Shown piece by piece: positions 19,625 through 28,973 of a stretch of 64,000 bases of DNA. A program made the position numbers and the translations under genes. Position 1 is the first letter of the stretch; each line of letters opens with the position of its first letter. Source of the DNA: Bradyrhizobium guangzhouense (GTDB lineage: Bacteria > Pseudomonadota > Alphaproteobacteria > Rhizobiales > Xanthobacteraceae); the NCBI RefSeq assembly GCF_004114955.1, contig NZ_CP030053.1, forward strand, positions 1,984,001 to 2,048,000, given 5' to 3'. The notes beneath the pieces are model-generated. The model worked only from the letters and a program-made list of their open reading frames with translations. It ran no database searches and was not told where the DNA came from.

Positions 19625-20598
19625 ACGAGCAACAGACCCAAACCATGACCCCACCGGTCATCCATGCTCGCGGCCTGACCAGGCGCTACGGCGATACGGC
19701 GGTCGTTGACGGCATCGACATCGACATCATCAGGGGCGAGGTGTTCGGCCTGCTCGGCCCCAACGGGGCCGGCAAGACCACGACCATCCTGATGATGCTC
19801 GGCCTGACCGAGATCTCGTCGGGTGAGATCAGCGTGCTCGGCTTCAATCCGGCGCGCGAGCCGCTCAAGGTCAAGCGCCGCGTTGGCTATCTGCCGGATG
19901 CCGTGGGCTTCTATGACCAGCTCACGGCGGCGGAGAATCTCGCCTACACGGGCAAGCTGATGGGGCTCGCCCGTGCGGAGCGTGGGGGCAGGATCGAACA
20001 GGCGCTGCGACGCGTCGGGCTGGTCGACGTCGCCTCGAAGCGGGTCGCGACCTTCTCGCGCGGGATGCGGCAGCGGCTAGGCCTTGCCGAGATCATCATG
20101 AAGCGCGCCGAGATCGCGATCCTGGACGAGCCGACATCGGGCCTCGATCCGCAAGCGACCCAGGAGTTTCTGGGCTTGATCGGAGAGCTCAAGGCCGAAG
20201 GCATCACAGTGCTGCTGTCGTCCCACATGCTCGACCAGGTTCAGCGCATCTGCGATCGCGTCGCGTTGTTCAAGGCCGGTCACATCGTGCTGATGGGGGC
20301 GGTGCCGGAGCTCGCGGTCAAGGTGTTGGGGGCTGGCTTTGTCGTGGAGGTCGAGGCTGAAGGTCTGGGGATCGCCAGGCGGCTCGCCATGATTCCCGGC
20401 GTCACCAACGTGGAGACGCTCGCCGCCGATCGCTTCCGCATGACTGCCGAGCGTGACGTGCGGCCGGATGCGGCGCGCGCAGTGGTCGCCGTTGACGGGT
20501 CCTTGCGCAGACTGTCCGTCGACGAGCCGAGCCTCGAAGCGATCTACGCACGCTATTTCCAGGACCAGCCTGCGGGAGGCGTTCGTCATGCGGCGTGA
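19621..20598 (+). CDS. ABC transporter ATP-binding protein (NosF/CcmA-like)
   Basis: This 325-residue ATPase has Walker [11 protein letters not shown] (about residues 46-55), signature [13 protein letters not shown], Walker [12 protein letters not shown] and the H-loop LSSHMLDQ. The C-terminal extension (residues 230-325) matches ABC-2-type ATPases such as NosF that work with a separate permease. It overlaps the NEW3 gene upstream (ATGA) and the permease downstream (11 bases), so the three are translated together. Confidence 0.92.
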   Translation: MNEQQTQTMTPPVIHARGLTRRYGDTAVVDGIDIDIIRGEVFGLLGPNGAGKTTTILMMLGLTEISSGEISVLGFNPAREPLKVKRRVGYLPDAVGFYDQLTAAENLAYTGKLMGLARAERGGRIEQALRRVGLVDVASKRVATFSRGMRQRLGLAEIIMKRAEIAILDEPTSGLDPQATQEFLGLIGELKAEGITVLLSSHMLDQVQRICDRVALFKAGHIVLMGAVPELAVKVLGAGFVVEVEAEGLGIARRLAMIPGVTNVETLAADRFRMTAERDVRPDAARAVVAVDGSLRRLSVDEPSLEAIYARYFQDQPAGGVRHAA

Positions 20599-21550
20599 GG
20601 GATCACCGTTCCAGGGAATGTCGACCGTCTTCGTCAAGGAGCTCGCTGACCATATCTCCAGCGTTCGCATGTTGATGCTGCAGCTCCTGATCGTCTTCAC
20701 GGCACTTGCGGCCCTGTACGAAGCCATCAACAGCCTCAGGCAGAACACCGCCGAGGATCCGTTCCTGCTGCTGCGGCTCTTCACGATCGATCAGGCGCCG
20801 TTGCCGTCCTTCGTCGCGATCCTCGGCTTCCTCATTCCGCTGATGGCGATTGGACTCGGATTTGACGCAGTCAACGGCGAGCACAACAGGCGAACATTGT
20901 CGCGCATCCTGGCGCAGCCGATTTATCGTGATGCCCTGCTGATGGGGAAGTTCCTTGCGGCGCTCGCCACCATCGGTATCAGCCTTGCCGCCCTGTGGTT
21001 GCTGGTGATCGGGCTCGGCCTGATCTTCCTCGGCGTGCCGCCCGGCAGCGAGGAGGTCGCGCGATCGTTGGTATTCCTGGTCGTGGCGATCTTCTATGCG
21101 GGTGTCTGGCTGTCGCTGGCGATGCTGCTGTCCACGGTGTTCCGGTCGGCTGCTACGGCGGCCCTGGTCTCGCTGGGCGTCTGGCTGCTCCTGACGGTGC
21201 TCTGGCCGATGCTGGCTCCGGCTCTGGCACAGGTGGTCGCACCAGCCGATCCGCGTTATGCGATGCTCGGCCTGAACGATCCGGCGACTGCGGTGTGGAC
21301 GCAGGAGCTGTTGCGGCTGTCGCCGAACGATCTGTTTGAGGAAGCGATGCTTGCGGTGCTGTCGCCGACGACCCGTGCGCTCGGCCCCGTCTTCCTCGAC
21401 CAGCTCCGAGGCGCCGTTATGGGCGCGCCGCTGCCCTTCGGTGAAAGCGTCATGCTCGCGTGGCCGCAGACCGTCGGCCTCGTCGCCGGCACCATCGTCC
21501 TGTTCGCGTTCAGCTATGTGCTGTTTCAGCGTCAGGAGGTGAGGGCGTGA
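20588..21550 (+). CDS. ABC-2 permease (NosY-like)
   Basis: This 320-residue membrane protein has six hydrophobic helices. The amphipathic start ([19 protein letters not shown]) and the motif [30 protein letters not shown] are characteristic of NosY/ABC-2 permeases. ATG 20588 lies inside the ATPase gene; the longer frame to 20453 is out of place. In nos operons NosF-NosY act with periplasmic NosD on copper-site assembly. Here no NosD or nosZ is present; the NEW3 protein takes that position. Substrate unknown. Confidence 0.88.
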   Translation: MRREGSPFQGMSTVFVKELADHISSVRMLMLQLLIVFTALAALYEAINSLRQNTAEDPFLLLRLFTIDQAPLPSFVAILGFLIPLMAIGLGFDAVNGEHNRRTLSRILAQPIYRDALLMGKFLAALATIGISLAALWLLVIGLGLIFLGVPPGSEEVARSLVFLVVAIFYAGVWLSLAMLLSTVFRSAATAALVSLGVWLLLTVLWPMLAPALAQVVAPADPRYAMLGLNDPATAVWTQELLRLSPNDLFEEAMLAVLSPTTRALGPVFLDQLRGAVMGAPLPFGESVMLAWPQTVGLVAGTIVLFAFSYVLFQRQEVRA

Positions 21551-21778
21551 TCTGATTGTACTTTGCCCTCTCGTCCTCCACGAGATGGGCACGAGGGGGT
21601 GGCCGACGTCCCCTGCGGCTGCCCCCTCAACCTTGCCTATTGTCCCCCATCCTGTCGCAGAGCCACTTTGCCGCATCCATGATACGTTGTTCGCGCCGTC
21701 CTCGAAACGAGGGACGCGACGAGAGACGAGGCCGCCCAATGGCAGCACTCGATCGGACCGCACACGAGAGGTAGAATC

Positions 21779-22165
21779 ATGGCAATTTCCGTTAAGCAGA
21801 TGTTGGAGGCGGCCAACGCCGTCGTGACCAAGATCACGCCGGCCCAGGCGAAGGAGATGATCGGCAAGGGCAACACGCTCGTGCTCGACGTGCGCGATGC
21901 GCCGGAGATCGAAAAGAGCGGCAAGATTCATGGCGCGGTGAATGTCTCGCGCGGCATGCTGGAGTTCCGTGCCGATCCCGAGTCGCCGTATCACGACAAG
22001 GCGTTTGCCAAGGAGAAGACCGTAATACTTTATTGTGCCTCAGGCGGTCGTTCCGCCCTGGCCGGCAAGGTGCTCAAGGATATGGGCTACGCCCATGTCT
22101 ACAACGTTGGCGCCTTCAAGGATTGGGTCGACGCCGGCGGTGCGATCGAGAAGCCGGTCATATAA
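21779..22165 (+). CDS. Rhodanese-like sulfurtransferase
   Basis: This 128-residue single rhodanese domain has the active loop YCASGGRSALAGKVLK with catalytic Cys86. The preceding helix (ITPAQAKEMIGKGNTLVLDVRDAPEIEKSG) is typical. Rhodanese domains carry sulfur as a persulfide on this Cys in the cytoplasm. ATG 21779 follows AGAGGTAG. It faces the convergent OpuC-like gene and has a 228-base gap upstream with no gene that I can support. Confidence 0.92.
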   Translation: MAISVKQMLEAANAVVTKITPAQAKEMIGKGNTLVLDVRDAPEIEKSGKIHGAVNVSRGMLEFRADPESPYHDKAFAKEKTVILYCASGGRSALAGKVLKDMGYAHVYNVGAFKDWVDAGGAIEKPVI

Positions 22166-22211
22166 TAAGCGGCGGAGTGGGAGCGCGCCGGGGCGTTGCG
22201 CCTAGAATACT

Positions 22212-23771
22212 CTAGCGCCCGCCGACCTTCTCCCACAGCCACTTCGCCACCGCATCCGGCGAGGAGTTCGCATCGTTGCCGCTGGCGCGCAGGTTTGCCT
22301 CGCGCATGGTGGAGATGTCGATCTTGCCGAGCAGCGGGCTCAGCGCCGCCTTCAGCCGCTCGTCGCCGGCGCGCTTCGGTGCCAGCAGCAGGATGGCATC
22401 ATAGGGCGGGATCGCCTGCTTGGGATCGTCGAGCGCCACCAAATCATATTTCGCGATCAGGCCGTCGCTGGTGTAGCCTGCGATCACGTCGACCTCGCCG
22501 CTGGCCACGGCCGCATACATGAAGTCCGGCTGCATCTGGCGCTGCGCGCTGAACTGAAGACCATAGGCCTTCTGCAGCGCCGCCCATTCGGGTCGCGAGA
22601 AGAACTCGTAGTCGCCGGCGATCGACATGGTCGAGGTATGCGCGGCCAGATCGGCGATGGTGTGGATGCCGAGCGCGTCGGCGCGCTTCTTCGGCATCAC
22701 CAGCGCATAGGCATTCTCGAAGCCGAGTTCGCCGAGCAGGGTGATGTTGTCCTTGGCGAGCGCCGTCTTCAACTCCGCCACCAGTTCCGCGCGTGGCTTG
22801 ATATCGGTGCGGTGCAGCTGGTTGGCCCAGAGCGTGCCGGAATAATCGACATAAAGATCGATATCCCCGGCTTTCAACGCTCCGAAGATCACGCTCGAGC
22901 CGAGGCCGGACCGTGCGGTCGCTTCGAGGCCGGCCGCCTGGAGGCGGTCCCGAAGCAGGGCCGAGAGCACATATTGCTCGGCAAAGGTCTTCGCGCCGAC
23001 AACGTAGCCGGACGATGAGCGTCCCATCGTCGGAACCAGCGTCGCCGCAACCAGCGCCGCGATACCAGTCGCACCGAGCGCAGTACGCAGGCGACCGCGC
23101 TGACGCAGGCCGCTCTCGATCAGGCCCAGCAGCTGATCGACGGCGAGCGCCAGCAGCGCTGAAGCGAAACAACCGAACAGCACGAACACCCAGTTTTGGG
23201 TCTGGAGCCCGGCAAAGATGTAATTGCCGAGGCTGGTCTGTCCGATCGGCGTCGACAGCGTGGCGGTGCCGATCACCCACACCGCAGCGGTGCGGATGCC
23301 CGCCATCATCACCGGCAACGCCAGCGGCAGCTCGACCATGACGAGTGATTGCCGCGCCGTCATGCCGACGCCCTTGGCGGCCTCGATCAATGCGGGGTCG
23401 ATGCCGTTCAGTCCGGTGATGCCGTTGCGCAGCACCGGCAGCATCGAATAGAGCGCGAGCGCCAGCATCGCCGGCAGGAAGCCGAACGCCGAGAACGAGA
23501 CGCCAAACCATTTCAGTGTCACGGAGGCGGCGAGCAGTAGCAGGGGATAGAACAGGGCGAGCAGTGCGAGCCCCGGCACGGTCTGCACGATGCTTGCGAG
23601 GGCAAGCAGGATGGCGCGCGGTGCCGGACGATTGCGCGTCAGGATCGCGAGCGGCAGGCTGACAACGAGGCCGAGCGCGAGCGCGGCGAGGCTCACCCGC
23701 ACATGATTGCCGAGATAGTCGGGCAAATGCGACAGCGCCTCGCCCCAGCGCGGATCATTGAAGAGGCTCAT
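22212..23771 (-). CDS. Fused ABC permease-substrate binding protein, OpuC/ProU type
   Basis: This is a 519-residue fusion. Residues about 20-210 form an inner-membrane permease with about six helices and the EAA-type loop LIEAAKGVGMTARQSLVMVELPLALPVMMAGIRTA. Residues about 240-519 form an OpuAC/choline-glycine betaine binding domain (VVGAKTFAEQYVLSALLRD, GLGSSVIFGALKAGDIDLYVDYSGTLWAN). Such fusions bring the binding domain to the periplasmic face. The likely substrate is glycine betaine, choline or another quaternary amine, by family. The partner ATPase start overlaps by four bases. Confidence 0.9.
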   Translation of the reverse strand: MSLFNDPRWGEALSHLPDYLGNHVRVSLAALALGLVVSLPLAILTRNRPAPRAILLALASIVQTVPGLALLALFYPLLLLAASVTLKWFGVSFSAFGFLPAMLALALYSMLPVLRNGITGLNGIDPALIEAAKGVGMTARQSLVMVELPLALPVMMAGIRTAAVWVIGTATLSTPIGQTSLGNYIFAGLQTQNWVFVLFGCFASALLALAVDQLLGLIESGLRQRGRLRTALGATGIAALVAATLVPTMGRSSSGYVVGAKTFAEQYVLSALLRDRLQAAGLEATARSGLGSSVIFGALKAGDIDLYVDYSGTLWANQLHRTDIKPRAELVAELKTALAKDNITLLGELGFENAYALVMPKKRADALGIHTIADLAAHTSTMSIAGDYEFFSRPEWAALQKAYGLQFSAQRQMQPDFMYAAVASGEVDVIAGYTSDGLIAKYDLVALDDPKQAIPPYDAILLLAPKRAGDERLKAALSPLLGKIDISTMREANLRASGNDANSSPDAVAKWLWEKVGGR

Positions 23772-24550
23772 GCCGCACCGCCCAGTGGCAGCAGTGCGTT
23801 CAGCCGTTCGACCTGGCGCCGTGGCGTGCGCAGCAATTCCAGCACATAGGCGTCGTTGCTCGCTGAGAGCTCGGCCGGTGTACCCTGCGCGAGCAGCCTT
23901 CCGCCGCGCATCACCGCGATCCTGTCGGCGAGCAAAATCGCCTCCGTCATGTCGTGGGTGATCATCACGGTGGTCAGGCCAAGCTTGCTGTGCAGCTCGC
24001 GAAAATCCTCGCCGAGGGCGTCGCGGGTGAGGGGATCGAGCGCGCCGAACGGCTCATCCATCAGCATGATGCGGGGCTTGGCTGCGAGCGCCCGCGCCAC
24101 GCCGACGCGCTGGCGTTGGCCGCCCGAGAGCGCTTCCGGCAGCCGGTCGCGATGGGAGGCGCGGTCGAGCTGCATCAGCGCGATCAACTCGTCGACGCGC
24201 GCGGCGATCTCGGCGGCCGGCGCGCCGAGCAGTTTTGGCGTGATCCCGATATTGTCGGCGACGCTCAGATGCGGAAACAGTCCGCCGCTCTGGAAAACGT
24301 AGCCGATCCGGCGCCGCAGCGCGACCGGATCGATGTTTTGCACGTCCTCGCCTTCGATAGTGACGGTGCCGCCATCGGCCTCGATCAGCCGGTTGGCGAG
24401 CCGCAGCAGCGTCGTCTTGCCCGAGCCCGACCCGCCGACGACGGCCAGAAACTCCCCCGCGGCGATGTCGAGTGACACATCGTCGACGGCCCGGAGGGAG
24501 CCGAAGCTCTTGGTGACGTTTCGGTAGCTGATCGCCGGCCGGGAAGGCAT
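23768..24550 (-). CDS. ABC ATP-binding protein, OpuCA/ProV type
   Basis: This 260-residue ATPase begins MPSRPAISYRNVTKSFG. Walker A is GGSGSGKTTLLRL, signature LSGGQRQRVGVARAL, Walker B RIMLMDEPFGALD, and H-loop MITHDMTEA. The frame is open upstream to 24730, but that would overlap the divergent ATPase gene, so I chose 24550. It lacks the CBS domains found at the C-terminus of many OpuCA/ProV proteins, so it is a short form. It drives the fused permease-binding protein downstream. Confidence 0.9.
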   Translation of the reverse strand: MPSRPAISYRNVTKSFGSLRAVDDVSLDIAAGEFLAVVGGSGSGKTTLLRLANRLIEADGGTVTIEGEDVQNIDPVALRRRIGYVFQSGGLFPHLSVADNIGITPKLLGAPAAEIAARVDELIALMQLDRASHRDRLPEALSGGQRQRVGVARALAAKPRIMLMDEPFGALDPLTRDALGEDFRELHSKLGLTTVMITHDMTEAILLADRIAVMRGGRLLAQGTPAELSASNDAYVLELLRTPRRQVERLNALLPLGGAA

Positions 24551-24692
24551 CGCTGGTGGGCTCGCTGTTCTCTCACCCTCGCCTCCGGGGGAGGTGAAAG
24601 CAAGGCCATCCCCATGCGTAGCACGCTTGGCCGCTTGATTGAACTTGGTCGCGCGAGCAGCTAAGGCATCAAGCCAAGTTTGGAGGGAACAC

Positions 24693-25511
24693 ATGACAAC
24701 GCCCACGGCGGTGGCGCTGGAAGATGCCAAGGTTGCGTTCCGGCTGGGGGACGGCCGGGTCTATACAGCGGTGGAGAAGGCTCATCTGACGGTCGCGCAG
24801 GGCGAGTTCGTCGCCATTGTCGGGCCGACCGGCTGTGGTAAATCCACGCTGCTCAACGTCGCCGCCGGCCTACTGAAGCCGGCCGCCGGCAGCGTCCGGA
24901 TATTTGATCGGCCGCTGGCGGCGTTGAACCGGGATGCCGGCTATCTGTTCCAGGCCGACGCGCTGTTTCCCTGGAAGACCGCGCTCGACAACGTTGCCAT
25001 CGGCCTCGAGATCAGGGGCACGCCGCGTGCCGAGGCGCTGCCCCGGGCGCAGAAATGGCTGACGTCCGTGGGCCTCGGCGCCTTTGCGGGCCGCTATCCC
25101 CACATGCTTTCTGGCGGCCAGCGCAAGCGCGTGGCGCTCGCGCAGGTCCTGATCCGCGATCCCAAAATCCTCTTGATGGACGAGCCGTTCGGGCCCCTCG
25201 ATGCGCAGACGCGCCAGGTCATGGGCAATCTGCTGCTTGATCTCTGGAACGCCGACCGCAAGGCCGTACTGTTCGTGACCCACGACCTCGAGGAGGCCAT
25301 CGCGCTCGCCGACCGCGTTGTGATCATGTCGGCGGGGCCGTCCTCGCGCATCATCGGCGACTGGCGCGTCACACTTCCGCGCCCTCGCGACATTTTCGAG
25401 GTGCGGCTGGACAAGGAGTTTCATGCGCTGCATCGCGAGATCTGGAGCGTGCTCAAGGACGAGGTGATGAAGGGCTACGCGCAATCCACCCACGCGGCGG
25501 AGGCGGTCTGA
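24693..25511 (+). CDS. ABC ATP-binding protein, nitrate/sulfonate/taurine type
   Basis: This 272-residue ATPase has Walker A GPTGCGKSTLLNV, signature MLSGGQRKRVALAQVL, Walker B ILLMDEPFGPLD and H-loop VTHDLEEAIALAD. The Q-loop FQADALFPWKTALDNV is typical of the SsuB/TauB/NrtD group. The start has TTTGGAGGGAAC upstream, a strong ribosome site; the longer frame to 24639 lacks one. It is divergent from the OpuCA-type gene and overlaps its permease by one base. No intact binding protein is next to it. Confidence 0.9.
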   Translation: MTTPTAVALEDAKVAFRLGDGRVYTAVEKAHLTVAQGEFVAIVGPTGCGKSTLLNVAAGLLKPAAGSVRIFDRPLAALNRDAGYLFQADALFPWKTALDNVAIGLEIRGTPRAEALPRAQKWLTSVGLGAFAGRYPHMLSGGQRKRVALAQVLIRDPKILLMDEPFGPLDAQTRQVMGNLLLDLWNADRKAVLFVTHDLEEAIALADRVVIMSAGPSSRIIGDWRVTLPRPRDIFEVRLDKEFHALHREIWSVLKDEVMKGYAQSTHAAEAV

Positions 25512-26296
25512 TGTCGCGTGTCACGCTGCTTGCACTGCAAGTCCTGGTCGCGATCGTCTGCATCGCGGTGTGGCAGTTGCTGTCGACCGTGCCGGTGTTC
25601 GGCAAGATACTGCTCCCGCCGTTCTTCTTCTCCAACCCCGTCGATGTGTTCGATCAGATCGTCAAATGGTTCGTCTCCGGCGTGATCTGGAAGCATCTCT
25701 GGATCACGCTGGTGGAGTCGATCCTGGCCTTCGTGATCGGCTCGCTCGGCGGCGTCCTCATCGGCTTCTGGTTCGCGCGCCAGCCGCTGGTCGCCGCGGT
25801 ATTTGATCCTTACGTGAAAATGGTCAATGCGCTGCCCCGCGTCGTGCTGGCGCCGATCTTCGCGCTGTGGCTGGGCCTCGGTATCTGGTCCAAAGTTGCC
25901 CTCGGCGTGACGCTGGTGTTCTTCATCGTGTTCTTCAACGTCTATCAGGGCGTCAAGGAGGTCAGCCGCACCGTGCTCGACAATGGCCGCATGCTCGGCA
26001 TGAGCGAGGGGCAGTTGATGCGACATGTCTATTGGCCGTCGGCGCTGTCGTGGATGTTCTCTTCTCTGCACACGTCAGTGGGGTTTGCCGTGGTCGGCGC
26101 AGTGGTCGGCGAATATCTGGGATCGGCGGCCGGGCTCGGCTATCTCATCCAGCAGGCCGAAGGCGTGTTCGACGTCGCCGGCGTCTTCGCCGGCATGTTC
26201 GTGCTGTCGGTGTTCGTCATCCTGATCGATTTCGCGGTGACTTTGGTGGAGCGGCGCCTGCTGGTCTGGCGGCCTACGGTGGACGGCCGCGGGTAG
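25511..26296 (+). CDS. ABC permease, nitrate/sulfonate/taurine type
   Basis: This 261-residue protein has six membrane helices and the binding-protein-dependent permease motif VSRTVLDNGRMLGMSEGQLMRHVYWPSALSWMF. The start is TGATG-overlapped with the ATPase. The pair matches the SsuBC/TauBC layout but the periplasmic binding protein is missing here. A broken binding-protein gene of the same class lies at 30366-31390, about 4 kb downstream, and may have been its partner. Confidence 0.9.
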   Translation: MSRVTLLALQVLVAIVCIAVWQLLSTVPVFGKILLPPFFFSNPVDVFDQIVKWFVSGVIWKHLWITLVESILAFVIGSLGGVLIGFWFARQPLVAAVFDPYVKMVNALPRVVLAPIFALWLGLGIWSKVALGVTLVFFIVFFNVYQGVKEVSRTVLDNGRMLGMSEGQLMRHVYWPSALSWMFSSLHTSVGFAVVGAVVGEYLGSAAGLGYLIQQAEGVFDVAGVFAGMFVLSVFVILIDFAVTLVERRLLVWRPTVDGRG

Positions 26297-26335
26297 GTCT
26301 CGCCAGCCTGCTGACATTTATGTGATTGACCCGCC

Positions 26336-26387
26336 GGAATAGAACGCGCGGCCACGCGTCATACCCCCATGCAATCACCTGCATGGG
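26336..26387 (+). promoter_or_regulatory. ECF-type promoter and adjacent palindrome before the DUF305 operon
   Basis: GGAAT at 26336-26340 and CGTC at 26357-26360 are separated by 16 bases, matching the -35/-10 spacing of many ECF sigma factors. Directly after it lies a perfect palindrome CCCATGCA-ATCACC-TGCATGGG (26366-26387). The DUF305 start is at 26396. The operon encodes its own ECF sigma factor, so autoregulation is a natural reading. The palindrome could bind a second regulator or form an mRNA hairpin. Both readings are inference. Confidence 0.45.
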
Positions 26388-26395
26388 AGTTTTGG

Positions 26396-26935
26396 ATGCA
26401 CGGGTCACGGTTTCGCCGCGTCGTTGCGGCGCTCGCAAGCAGATGCCGATGGCCGAAGCCCGGCCTCGGCACGACGCTCCTTGCCGCGCGCATTCTCGTC
26501 GCCTTCGCGGTGCCTCCGCTGGTCTTCGCGCATGAAGCCCATCCGGCCACCGCTCCGCAGGCCGGCCTCAGCGCCGACGAGAGCGCCTTCCTGCAAGAGA
26601 ACGAGGCGGCCATGACCAGGATGATGAACGACATGGCGGCCAAGCCGACCGGTGACGTCGATCGCGATTTCGTCGCGATGATGACTCCGCATCATCAAGG
26701 CGCGATCGATATGGCGGTGATCGAGTTGCGTTACGGCAAGAACGAGCAGCTGCGTCGTATCGCCCAGGAAATCATCGTCGACCAGATGCAGGAGATCGCG
26801 GCCATGAAGCTCGCGATCGGCGAACCGGTTGCGGACACCACGCCCGCCCTCACCCAGGCGCAACCTGCCTCAATTGCCAACGTCCATCATCATCCCGGCA
26901 TGCAGATGGACATGTCCACCGGAATGAAGAAATAG
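26396..26935 (+). CDS. DUF305 (ferritin-like) exported protein
   Basis: This 179-residue protein has an N-terminal basic/hydrophobic region (about residues 28-47) that looks like a long signal or anchor, then a DUF305 four-helix domain with the motif FVAMMTPHHQGAIDMAVIEL, and a His/Met-rich tail (HHHPGMQMDM). DUF305 proteins are often near copper genes and the His/Met residues suggest metal binding in the periplasm. ATG 26396 follows GGGAGT; an ATG at 26369 sits inside the palindrome and is less likely. It is the first gene of a four-gene operon. Confidence 0.83.
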   Translation: MHGSRFRRVVAALASRCRWPKPGLGTTLLAARILVAFAVPPLVFAHEAHPATAPQAGLSADESAFLQENEAAMTRMMNDMAAKPTGDVDRDFVAMMTPHHQGAIDMAVIELRYGKNEQLRRIAQEIIVDQMQEIAAMKLAIGEPVADTTPALTQAQPASIANVHHHPGMQMDMSTGMKK

Positions 26936-26944
26936 GAGCCACGC

Positions 26945-28414
26945 ATGACGACCTTGAGAAACACGATCGGGAAGAGCGTTCTTCTGGCAGCTACGATGCT
27001 TGCCGCCAACTCGATCGCGTGGGCAGGGCAGGCGCCGGGCAGACTGTCGGCCCCCGATAGTCCGATCAGCCACCACGACCGCGTCTACGCGGCGGAACAG
27101 TTCTCGAATACGGTCTCGGTCACCGACCCCGTCGACAACAAGCTGCTTGGCGTGATCCGGCTGGGCGACCCGCAGCCCGGAAATTTCAGCCCGCTCTACA
27201 AGGGCCAGGTGCTCGTGCACGGCATGGGTTTCTCGCCAGATCACAGGACGCTCGCCGTGGTGTCGATCGGCTCGAATTCGGTGACGTTCATCGACACCGC
27301 CACCAACGCGGTCAAGCATGTCGCCTATGTCGGACGGTCGCCGCACGAGGCGTTCTTCACGCCGGACGGCAAGGAAGTCTGGGTCACCGTGCGTGGCGAG
27401 AACTACATCTCCGTCATCGACCCCGTGAGCTTTGAAGAGACAACCCGCATCGTGACCCCGAACGGACCGGGCATGCAGATCTTCTCGCCCGACGGCAAAT
27501 ACGGCTACATCTGCTCGTCCTTCAATCCCGAGACTGATGTCGTCTCGGTCGCCGAGCACAAGATCATCGCAACGGTGAAGCAAGAGAGCCCGTTCTGCCC
27601 GAACATCGCTGCGACGCCGGATGGCAGTCAGGTTTGGTTCACGCTCAAGGATGTCGGCCGGACCCAGGTATTCAACGCCAAGCCGCCGTTCAGCCTGGTC
27701 AAGACGATCGATACCGGGCCGATCACCAATCACGTCAACTTCGCGCACACCGCCAAGGGCACGTTCGCCTATGTCACCGTCGGCGGCCTGAATGAGGTGA
27801 AAGTGTTCCGCACCGACGATTTCTCTGAGGTCGCGACGGTCCCGGTCGGCAATCTCCCGCACGGCGTCTGGCCGTCCGGTGATGGCACGCGCATTTATGT
27901 GGGACTGGAGAATGCTGACGCGCTTGCGGCGATAGATACGGCGACGAACAAGGTGGTTGCCAACATTCCGATCGGCCAAGCGCCGCAGGCAATCGCCTAT
28001 GTGCCAAACGCGGCGCCTGATGCGAATGATCGGCAGAACTTGCAGGCGCTCGGTGTTGCCGGCCAAGTTGCGCATCTGGCGCTCGCGTCGAAAGGTGGTG
28101 CCAAGGACGGCAAGACGCCGACCAGCGTGTCGCTGTTCGATCAGGGCCTGATTCAGGTGTTGCAAGCCTCTGTGACGGGACTTCAGCCCAGGCAGAAATA
28201 CGTGCTTGCGCTGGCGGATCATGGCGATGGAAGTGGTCCATTGCAGCCTTTGGCGGCGTTCATGACCAACCCGGCCGGATCGGCTATCGTCAACGCGGCC
28301 GGCCCGATCCGTCAGATCGTCGATCAGTCGGCTGCCGCTACCAGGCGGTACCTCGTGATCGCCTCCGGCGACGCGGCCATGCCCGGCGAGGCAGTCCAGA
28401 TCGAGGCGCAATGA
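26945..28414 (+). CDS. YVTN-type beta-propeller secreted protein
   Basis: This 489-residue protein has a Sec signal peptide (about residues 1-27, ending AWA) and YVTN/NHL-like propeller blades: repeated D-P-x-x-N-K, SPDGKxGY and VYVGLENADALAAIDTATNKVVANI units. Such proteins fold as seven-bladed propellers in the periplasm and may bind metals, electron carriers or partner proteins. It starts 9 bases after DUF305 and is followed by the sigma factor 40 bases later. The last ~140 residues depart from the repeat pattern. Confidence 0.85.
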   Translation: MTTLRNTIGKSVLLAATMLAANSIAWAGQAPGRLSAPDSPISHHDRVYAAEQFSNTVSVTDPVDNKLLGVIRLGDPQPGNFSPLYKGQVLVHGMGFSPDHRTLAVVSIGSNSVTFIDTATNAVKHVAYVGRSPHEAFFTPDGKEVWVTVRGENYISVIDPVSFEETTRIVTPNGPGMQIFSPDGKYGYICSSFNPETDVVSVAEHKIIATVKQESPFCPNIAATPDGSQVWFTLKDVGRTQVFNAKPPFSLVKTIDTGPITNHVNFAHTAKGTFAYVTVGGLNEVKVFRTDDFSEVATVPVGNLPHGVWPSGDGTRIYVGLENADALAAIDTATNKVVANIPIGQAPQAIAYVPNAAPDANDRQNLQALGVAGQVAHLALASKGGAKDGKTPTSVSLFDQGLIQVLQASVTGLQPRQKYVLALADHGDGSGPLQPLAAFMTNPAGSAIVNAAGPIRQIVDQSAAATRRYLVIASGDAAMPGEAVQIEAQ

Positions 28415-28454
28415 CGTTCGAACGAACGGCAAGGCAAAGCAGGCGGAGCGCCTC

Positions 28455-28973
28455 ATGAAGGATATGCTGGTTCAGGTTGAACCGCTGATTCCCGCGCTCC
28501 GTCGCTATGCCCGTGCACTGATGCGCGATCGTGCGGCCGCTGACGATCTGGTCCAGGATTGCCTGGAGCGTGCCGTCAGCCGCTGGCATCAGCGGCGTGA
28601 TGGCAGTGTGCGCGCCTGGCTGTTCACCATCCTCCACAATCTGGCGGTCACGCAATTTCGCCAGGCCACAGCGCGGGGCAGACATATGCCGATCGACGAT
28701 GCAGGCGAACAGGAGCTCGTCAGCGCGGCAGCGCAGGAGCAAAGGCTGATCTACCAGGATGTCCTCGGCAAGCTTGCGAAACTGCCGGAAGAACAGCGGG
28801 CCGTCTTGTTGCTGGTCGCAGTCGAGGACCTCTCCTACGCGGATGCCGCAGCGGTGCTCAACGTTCCCGTCGGCACTGTCATGTCGCGTCTGTCGCGCGG
28901 GCGGGAGAGGCTGCAGCAGGAGATGGATGGCGTTGCGCCGAGGAATGTCGTCGCATTGCGGAGCGTCAAATGA
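28455..28973 (+). CDS. ECF sigma factor
   Basis: This 172-residue sigma70-family protein has region 2 (LRRYARALMRDRAAADDLVQDCLERAVSRW, with WLFTILHNLAV at region 2.3-2.4) and region 4 (LAKLPEEQRAVLLLVAVEDLSYADAAAVLNVPVGTVMSRLSRGRERL). It lacks regions 1 and 3, as expected for an ECF factor. The start is preceded by GGAGCGCC. It overlaps the downstream anti-sigma gene by four bases. Likely target: its own operon promoter at 26336. Confidence 0.93.
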   Translation: MKDMLVQVEPLIPALRRYARALMRDRAAADDLVQDCLERAVSRWHQRRDGSVRAWLFTILHNLAVTQFRQATARGRHMPIDDAGEQELVSAAAQEQRLIYQDVLGKLAKLPEEQRAVLLLVAVEDLSYADAAAVLNVPVGTVMSRLSRGRERLQQEMDGVAPRNVVALRSVK

